Source: an uncultured bacterium (GTDB taxonomy: Bacteria > Cyanobacteriota > Vampirovibrionia > Gastranaerophilales > Gastranaerophilaceae). Taken from it: DNA of 10,501 nucleotides. Shown in pieces: positions 6,310-10,501 of the stretch. The notes under the pieces are model-generated. The model did no database searches. It was not told the origin of the DNA and saw only the letters and a program-made list of their open reading frames with translations. The position numbers and the translations under genes are program-made. Positions within the stretch are counted from its first letter, which is position 1, and the number at the start of each line of letters is the position of its first letter. The DNA is taken from NCBI GenBank assembly GCA_900553845.1, contig USEW01000059.1, positions 1 through 10,501 of the forward strand, read 5' to 3'.

Positions 6310-7017
6310 ATGATATTTAAGAAAACTTTAATATTAACTTTGACTATGGCAATTACATTTTTTTATAATACCCAAACTGTATTAAGCGCGCCATTTTATG
6401 GTTTAAAAAATGCGTTAAACGGATATGAAGATATAAATATGAAAGTTTATGAAAAAATAAACCCGTCAATCGTTTATATTGATGCTGATGTACCCAACGG
6501 AATATCATCAGGAACCGGTTGTATTATTGATGAATCAGGCATAATTTTAACAAGCTCGCATGTTATTGACGGAGCTAAAAATATAATTGTTGAAACTTCA
6601 AATGGTGAAGAGTATAAAGCAACCGTTTTGTTCTCAAAAGGGATTGAAAAGGATTTGGCTCTGCTTAAAATTACACCGAAAAAAAGCTTGCCATCTGTTA
6701 AGTTAGGTGATTCTTCAACTGTGAAAGTAGGTCAGCAAATTCTGGCAATTGGCAATCCATTTGGCTTTTCAGGCACACTTACAACCGGAATTGTTTCTCG
6801 TATTGACTACAAACGAAACAAAATCCAAACCGATGCAGCCATAAACCCGGGGTCTTCAGGCGGTCCATTAATTAATATTAATGGTGAAGTTATTGGCATT
6901 TCTCAAAGCATTTATAACCCCGATAACAACAAATCAAACATTGGTATTGGATTCGCCATACCTGTTAATACTGCTAAAGACTTTATCAAGCTTGCAAAAG
7001 CCGAAAAGAAGTTTTAA
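6310..7017 (+). CDS. Secreted HtrA/DegP-like trypsin-fold serine protease lacking a PDZ domain
   Basis: An exported protease of the S1C (HtrA) family, 235 residues. An N-terminal signal sequence has KK followed by a hydrophobic core to about residue 19. Cleavage near VLS-A (after 26) is likely, and a Pro at 28 argues against cutting after Ala27. The catalytic triad is complete: H84 in TSSHVIDGA, D115 in EKDLALLK and S183 in NPGSSGGP. The GNPFGFSGTLTTGIVS segment is typical of HtrA. Typical HtrA proteins continue into one or two PDZ domains, but this one stops just after the protease domain (VNTAKDFIKLAKAEKKF). It is therefore either a naturally short form or a shortened one. A GGAAAG lies about 9 nt before the ATG. 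It probably works in the periplasm on misfolded or specific envelope proteins. It is divergent from clpX and convergent with the next gene with a 5-nt gap. Confidence 0.9.
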   Translation: MIFKKTLILTLTMAITFFYNTQTVLSAPFYGLKNALNGYEDINMKVYEKINPSIVYIDADVPNGISSGTGCIIDESGIILTSSHVIDGAKNIIVETSNGEEYKATVLFSKGIEKDLALLKITPKKSLPSVKLGDSSTVKVGQQILAIGNPFGFSGTLTTGIVSRIDYKRNKIQTDAAINPGSSGGPLININGEVIGISQSIYNPDNNKSNIGIGFAIPVNTAKDFIKLAKAEKKF

Positions 7018-7022
7018 AACAT

Positions 7023-7346
7023 TTATACACAAGCTATATTTTTGAATGTGAATGATTGTGGATTCATAACATTTTTTTCTTTTAAGCACAAAAACATATT
7101 TGAAAGTTTTAATTTTGAAATTGTATTATATGCAAGTTTATCGGCGACTATCCATTTAAACTTGTTATTTTTTTCTATGTCATAATATTTTGTCGAGATT
7201 AAAACCGATATTTTTATTGCATCAAACAGGTTAAGCGAAGAAATGTCGATTTCATATGTTGTTAATTTTTGATTGGCTATATATTTTTCAATAAAATCTA
7301 TAACTTCATTTGTGTCGACGTAGAAATTAGTAATTTTTAATGACAT
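7023..7346 (-). CDS. Small protein, remotely STAS-like
   Basis: A 107-residue protein without signal peptide or membrane segment. The order of elements resembles a STAS (anti-sigma-factor antagonist-like) fold: a beta segment YEIDISSLNLFDA, a helix IKISVLISTKYY, a second strand KFKWIVADK, and a closing helix ending in LKLSNMFLCL. In active antagonists a phosphorylatable Ser follows the Asp after the first strand (DSSG); here the place reads FDAIKIS, so that serine is missing. If it is a STAS domain it is probably a binding rather than a phospho-switch version. A weak GAGAA lies upstream of the ATG. The gene stands alone, tail-to-tail with the protease gene and divergent from kpsF. The family assignment is tentative; the reading frame is well supported. 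Confidence 0.6.
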   Translation of the reverse strand: MSLKITNFYVDTNEVIDFIEKYIANQKLTTYEIDISSLNLFDAIKISVLISTKYYDIEKNNKFKWIVADKLAYNTISKLKLSNMFLCLKEKNVMNPQSFTFKNIACV

Positions 7347-7500
7347 ATTTTAATTCTCATGTAAAAACTTTTAAAACTTATACTTATAGTTACGAATGAT
7401 TTATCAAAAAATTGAAATTTTGTAACGAAACTCATCCATTTGGTTTAAATTTTATTTTTTTGAGTGTACTATTGTATTAAATAAAATATGGAGAAATATT

Positions 7501-8481
7501 ATGCTTATAAAGGAAAAGAATGATATCTTATCACTTGCAAGTGAAGTTTTTGATATTGAGGCAAATTCTATATTAAAACTAAAAGAACATTTAGGCGCAG
7601 ATTTTGAAGAAGCTTGTAAATTGATGTTAAATTGCAAGGGTACGGTTATTGTAACGGGTATGGGTAAATCAGGTCTAATCGGTCGTAAGATTGCGGCCAC
7701 CCTTTCATCAACTGGTACTGTTTCATATTTTTTACATCCTGCTGAAAGTACGCATGGTGATTCGGGCATAATTACACCAAATGATGTCGTTATTGCAATA
7801 TCAAATAGTGGTGAAACAATTGAATTATTAAATGTTTTACCTATAATAAAACGTTTTAATTGCAAACTTATAGCAATGACGGGTAAAAAAAATTCATCAC
7901 TTGCTAAAAGCGCTGATGTTGTTTTGGATATAAGTGTAGAACGTGAAGCTTGTCCTTTAAATAAGGCCCCAACAGCTAGCACAACAGTTACACTTGCAAT
8001 GGGAGATGCTTTAGCTGTTTGTCTTTTAAAACAAAGAGGGTTTACCGAGGATGATTTTTTAATTTATCACCCATCGGGTGCTTTAGGAAGAGGTCACATT
8101 TATAAAGTTTCGGATTTAATGATTGATGCAAATAATATGCCAATTGTTGATAGAAATATGTCGTTTTTGGATGCTGTTAAATATATTTCGGATAAAAAAT
8201 TAGGTTTAACCGTTGTTAAAAATGAAGATAATAAACTTGAAGGAATTTTGACTGATGGCGACATTCGCCGTACACTTTTGAAAAATATACCAGTCAGGGA
8301 TTTGAAAGTGCTCAATGTGATGACAAAAACACCAAAAACTGTTTTTGAAGATGACCTTGCAGCAAAGGCGCTTGCTTTAATGGAAAAATATTCAATAACA
8401 TCACTTGTATGTATAAGTAAAGATAACGAACCTTTGGGGATTGTTCATATTCATGACTTGCTTAAAGCTAAAGTTGCATAA
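7501..8481 (+). CDS. kpsF: Arabinose-5-phosphate isomerase, KpsF/GutQ family
   Basis: Interconverts D-ribulose-5-phosphate and D-arabinose-5-phosphate, the first committed step to Kdo, the inner-core sugar of lipopolysaccharide. The 326-residue length is standard. A SIS sugar-isomerase domain occupies about residues 40-170, with GMGKSG (53-58), HPAESTHGD (79-87), SNSGET (101-106) and KAPTASTT near 145-152. The family signature HPSGALGRG (180-188) follows. Two CBS domains (about 200-255 and 262-326) fill the C-terminus and probably regulate activity by nucleotide or sugar-nucleotide binding. GGAGA at 7490-7494 is a well-placed ribosome binding site for the ATG. No other Kdo gene is adjacent, although kdsC, kdsA or kdsB often are in other genomes. 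It indicates an outer membrane. Confidence 0.95.
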   Translation: MLIKEKNDILSLASEVFDIEANSILKLKEHLGADFEEACKLMLNCKGTVIVTGMGKSGLIGRKIAATLSSTGTVSYFLHPAESTHGDSGIITPNDVVIAISNSGETIELLNVLPIIKRFNCKLIAMTGKKNSSLAKSADVVLDISVEREACPLNKAPTASTTVTLAMGDALAVCLLKQRGFTEDDFLIYHPSGALGRGHIYKVSDLMIDANNMPIVDRNMSFLDAVKYISDKKLGLTVVKNEDNKLEGILTDGDIRRTLLKNIPVRDLKVLNVMTKTPKTVFEDDLAAKALALMEKYSITSLVCISKDNEPLGIVHIHDLLKAKVA

Positions 8482-8736
8482 ATTGTTGTGTGGATGAAAG
8501 GTGATAATGATAATGTATCCTCACCCCGGCCCTCTGAACTTAATGATAGATGGTGTGATAAAAAAATCAAAACACTTTACTCCTATAGAATAGAAGGGTA
8601 AAGCCTGTCATATAATAAATCTCAAGATTAATATAAATTGTAACAAATTCAACCATTGGGTGGATGTTGAAAATCCTCCGGATGTTGTATTTTATTAATA
8701 TAAATTAAAGTCAAGGGGAGAGTAGGTAAGTAAGTT
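8482..8736. other. 255-nt gap before the flagellar genes with hairpins and a direct repeat
   Basis: No convincing gene. A 35-codon frame at 8494-8601 lacks a ribosome binding site. A small GC-rich patch CCTCACCCCGGCCCTCT (8519-8535) stands out. An imperfect hairpin spans 8575-8603 (CTTTAC pairs with GTAAAG, plus inner pairs) but has no T-tract. A perfect TATAAT lies at 8611-8616 without a -35. The octamer GGATGTTG occurs twice, at 8662-8669 and 8680-8687. The ATCC between the copies can pair with either GGAT, which would give two mutually exclusive small hairpins. I found no sigma-54 or sigma-28 promoter match. Confidence 0.4.
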
Positions 8737-9420
8737 TTGAGTATAAGCGGCTTGGACACAATAATAAATAGAATGCAATATATCGAGCGTCAGTTTGATG
8801 TATTAAATGGAGCTTTTAATAATCTTTGCGGTGAAAATGATGCATTTAACGTTCCAAATGCTTGTGAAGTCAAAGACAAGCAAGATTTTCAGACTATTTT
8901 AAATGCTAAGGAATTAATTAATGAAGCTCAAAATGAGAATTATTTGGACGAGGGAAATTATATAAATATTAACAATTATCAAGGTATAACTAACAACATT
9001 CGTTCAAACAATATAACAAGTAAAACCCAAATTAACGAGCTTATTGAAGAATATTCGCAAAAATACGGTCTTGATAGTGATTTTGTAAAAGCAGTAATTA
9101 AACAGGAATCAGGGTTTAATGAAAAGGCAACGTCAAAATGCGGTGCAATGGGACTAATGCAGCTTATGCCTGGTACTGCTAAAGCACTAAACGTAAATGA
9201 CCCTTATAATGCGCGCGATAATATTGAAGGCGGTGTAAAGTATTTAAAGGGCTTGATGGATAGATTTGACGGTGATATGAAACTAGCACTTGCAGCATAT
9301 AATGCCGGACCAAATGCTGTTAAAAAATATAATGGAATTCCGCCATATAATGAAACACAAAATTATGTAAAAAACATAATGTCAATGTATCAAAGAATCC
9401 AACAAGGAGGTGAATTATGA
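8737..9420 (+). CDS. Flagellum-associated lytic transglycosylase, no signal peptide
   Basis: Cleaves peptidoglycan glycan strands to form 1,6-anhydro ends. The 227-residue protein has a C-terminal SLT (Slt70-like, family 1) domain from about residue 98: catalytic E124 in IKQESGFN, then GLMQLMPGT (139-147), AYNAGPNAV (187-195) and a final NYVKNI helix. The first 97 residues are a helical start (MSISGLDTIINRMQYIE) and an Asn-rich linker. There is no signal sequence, so Sec export is unlikely. Its stop overlaps the start of a flagellar axial gene, which suggests export by the flagellar type III apparatus and a role like FlgJ in opening the wall for the rod; this is inference. The start is TTG at 8737 with AGGT at 8724-8727. 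The next Met (ATG 8773) has no ribosome binding site. Confidence 0.88.
   Translation: MSISGLDTIINRMQYIERQFDVLNGAFNNLCGENDAFNVPNACEVKDKQDFQTILNAKELINEAQNENYLDEGNYININNYQGITNNIRSNNITSKTQINELIEEYSQKYGLDSDFVKAVIKQESGFNEKATSKCGAMGLMQLMPGTAKALNVNDPYNARDNIEGGVKYLKGLMDRFDGDMKLALAAYNAGPNAVKKYNGIPPYNETQNYVKNIMSMYQRIQQGGEL
9404..9410 (+). promoter_or_regulatory. Strong ribosome binding site inside the transglycosylase gene
   Basis: AAGGAGG lies six bases before the ATG at 9417, the clearest Shine-Dalgarno in the window. It is embedded in the last codons (QQGGEL) of the transglycosylase and indicates that the axial protein is translated at a high level, coupled to the upstream gene. Confidence 0.85.
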
Positions 9421-10232
9421 TATCAAAAGGCATGGAAATAGCCTCAAAAGGGATGAATGCGTTAATTGATTTTAACGATACTATTGCAAATAATATAGCA
9501 AATGTTAATACAACAGGGTTTAAACGTGCCGGGTTAACGTTTAAGAATATATATGATAGTGCAGTTGAAAAAGTAAACTTGACTGAAAATCCCAAATACG
9601 CTGAACACAAACAACTTGGTTATATTTCAATGGGTTCAAAAGTAAATACACTTACAAACGAGTTTTCTCAAGGTGCGTTAAATAGAACAGGCAACCCGCT
9701 TGATATAGCTATTGAAGGTGACGGATTTTTTAAAACGATGAGTCCTGATGGCAAAATAACATATACTCGAAACGGAGCTTTCAATATTAACAATAAAGAT
9801 ATGCTTGTTGATGAAGAGGGTAATTATGTTTTGGATGTTTTAAATAAGCCGATAAAGATTGATTTAAAACAGGGTGATTTACGTACGCGAGGTGACATTA
9901 TTGTAGGCGAAGATGGGCAAATAGAGTTGAATATGGACAACACAAGATTACCCCTTCAAAAACTTGCTATTGTTGATTTTCAGAATAAAGAAGATTTAAA
10001 ATCAATAGGTCATTCCCGCTATGTGCCAAGCGATATAGGGGTGAATCCTGAGTTAAAATCTGAAAAATTCACAATCCAGCAAGGCGCAATTGAAACATCA
10101 AACAGCAATATTATTCGCGAAATGGTGAATATGATAAATGTTTCGCGCAATTATGAAAGTTTATCAAAATTTATGAAAACTGAATCGGATAATTTAAGTC
10201 GTGTTATAAATTTGGCACGGGTTAATTTGTAG
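9417..10232 (+). CDS. Flagellar hook-basal body axial protein, FlgF/FlgG family
   Basis: A rod component of the flagellar axial structure, exported by the flagellar type III system. Of 271 residues, the N-terminus carries the rod signature ANNIANVNTTGFKR (24-37). The middle carries the FlgE/F/G-like core NPLDIAIEGDGFF (93-105) followed by YTRNGAFNIN. The C-terminus has QQGAIETSNSNIIREM (211-226) and an amphipathic helix that pairs with the N-terminal helix in assembled axial proteins. Length and motifs fit both FlgF (proximal rod) and FlgG (distal rod), and also Bacillus FlhO/FlhP; I cannot separate them without alignment. It overlaps the transglycosylase stop by ATGA. In many genomes flgF and flgG are adjacent, but no second axial gene follows within this window. 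Confidence 0.92.
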   Translation: MISKGMEIASKGMNALIDFNDTIANNIANVNTTGFKRAGLTFKNIYDSAVEKVNLTENPKYAEHKQLGYISMGSKVNTLTNEFSQGALNRTGNPLDIAIEGDGFFKTMSPDGKITYTRNGAFNINNKDMLVDEEGNYVLDVLNKPIKIDLKQGDLRTRGDIIVGEDGQIELNMDNTRLPLQKLAIVDFQNKEDLKSIGHSRYVPSDIGVNPELKSEKFTIQQGAIETSNSNIIREMVNMINVSRNYESLSKFMKTESDNLSRVINLARVNL

Positions 10233-10312
10233 CAATGTCAATGTGCATTGGTGGGGGAAACATACGATAACCCGTTATATAAAACCTAAAACAAAGGACT
10301 TGAAGGAAAGGA

Positions 10313-10450
10313 ATGATGAAAGAAAACAACAAATGCAACCCATACGCAGGTGCGAACAATTATCACTTAGCGAAACAACGGAAGGTAGCCGTCTGTCTGA
10401 GCGCGAAGCACGAGTTAAGGCTGCTTGAGTTGAGCTTAGTAAGAATGTGA
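10313..10450 (+). CDS. Small hypothetical protein, 45 aa, in GC-richer tail
   Basis: A 45-codon frame starting with two Met codons (10313 and 10316) and ending in TGA. AAGGAAAGG directly upstream (10304-10311) gives a good ribosome binding site, best placed for the second Met. The product begins MKENNKCNPYAGANNYHLAK, then has a KQRK basic patch, a second Cys and a Leu-rich end. It has no signal peptide and no recognised domain. Codon use (CGG, GCG, CTG, GTC, AGC) differs plainly from the AT-rich genes before it, which suggests another origin or an RNA-structured or repeated sequence rather than an ordinary gene. A second frame (10243-10428) overlaps it without a ribosome binding site. Confidence that it is translated is moderate to low. 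Confidence 0.35.
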   Translation: MMKENNKCNPYAGANNYHLAKQRKVAVCLSAKHELRLLELSLVRM

Positions 10451-10501
10451 GCGGCAAGTGGGGTTGCGGTTTTGTGCAACTTTGTCCACACAAAGCGGAT
10501 T
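10451..10501. other. Hairpin-rich GC-richer sequence running off the window
   Basis: GTTGC (10463-10467) pairs with GCAAC (10476-10480), and CTTTGT (10480-10485) pairs perfectly with ACAAAG (10490-10495) around CCAC. An alternative pairing joins GTGG (10458-10461) with CCAC (10486-10489). No T-tract follows inside the window. It may be the start of a structured RNA or of a dispersed repeat, and it is cut by the window edge. Confidence 0.3.

Noticed and set aside
7049..7078. Possible plus-strand terminator (TGAAT/ATTCA plus T-run) after the protease gene
   Set aside because: The stem is five AT-rich pairs with an eight-base loop, and the T-run is separated from it by several bases. It is too weak and lies within the opposing gene.
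7460..7487. TTGAGT and TAAAAT with a 16-bp spacer as the kpsF promoter
   Set aside because: The hexamers look good, but transcription would begin near 7494, inside the GGAGA ribosome binding site, so the true promoter is probably elsewhere.
7452..7982. Long minus-strand frame opposite kpsF
   Set aside because: kpsF is unmistakable on the plus strand. The antisense frame has no ribosome binding site and no domain.
8494..8601. 35-codon frame after kpsF
   Set aside because: There is no ribosome binding site and no feature in the product, and it overlaps a hairpin. It is likely chance.
8641..8736. Sigma-54, sigma-28 or c-di-GMP riboswitch ahead of the flagellar genes
   Set aside because: I looked for GG-N10-GC, TAAA-N15-GCCGATAA and the GEMM core and found no acceptable match.
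10267..10278. ATAA/TTAT foldback with CCCG loop as terminator of the axial gene
   Set aside because: Only four AT pairs and no T-tract follow; it is not a credible terminator.
10233..10501. tRNA or other known RNA gene in the GC-richer tail
   Set aside because: No cloverleaf, acceptor CCA or T-loop (GTTCRA) pattern could be found; only local hairpins are present.

Overview
The window looks like a chromosomal segment of a low-GC, Gram-negative, flagellated bacterium. The Gram-negative call rests on a KpsF/GutQ-type arabinose-5-phosphate isomerase, the entry enzyme for Kdo in lipopolysaccharide. The flagellum is shown by a rod/hook-type axial protein. The N-terminal zinc domain of ClpX and the DapF sequence read like those of the cyanobacterial lineage. 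With the very AT-rich, Asn/Ile/Lys-rich coding style, this suggests a non-photosynthetic relative such as Melainabacteria/Vampirovibrionia (Gastranaerophilales type). That placement is inference from recalled family resemblance, not from a search.

Layout. Bases 1-421 hold a 55-codon small reading frame, a convincing intrinsic terminator and a possible promoter. Bases 434-3244 encode a large acidic, Asn-rich, repetitive coiled-coil protein of unknown function, followed at 3317-3775 by a CxxCxxCC (YkgJ-type) metal-binding protein with its own near-leaderless promoter. Bases 3776-3890 form a GC-richer, hairpin-rich element between convergent genes. On the minus strand, clpX (4789-6099) and dapF (3918-4784) form a tight two-gene operon with a recognisable promoter. 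Divergent from clpX lies a secreted HtrA-like serine protease without a PDZ domain (6310-7017), which faces a small STAS-like minus-strand gene (7023-7346) only 5 nt away.

kpsF follows (7501-8481), then a 255-nt gap with small inverted and direct repeats. A short flagellar cluster comes next: a lytic transglycosylase without signal peptide (8737-9420), overlapping by ATGA a FlgF/FlgG-family axial protein (9417-10232). The last ~190 bases change character: they are GC-richer and hairpin-rich, with a 45-codon reading frame behind a good ribosome binding site.

How the genes fit together: dapF (meso-diaminopimelate), kpsF (Kdo), the exported protease and the transglycosylase all serve the cell envelope. 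The transglycosylase and axial protein very likely cooperate in driving the flagellar rod through peptidoglycan. ClpX is general proteolysis, and its pairing with dapF is probably organisational. No phage, IS, CRISPR array, rRNA or tRNA was recognised. The least explained items are the coiled-coil giant with its nearly identical 81-bp tandem duplication and the two GC-richer structured intergenic segments.
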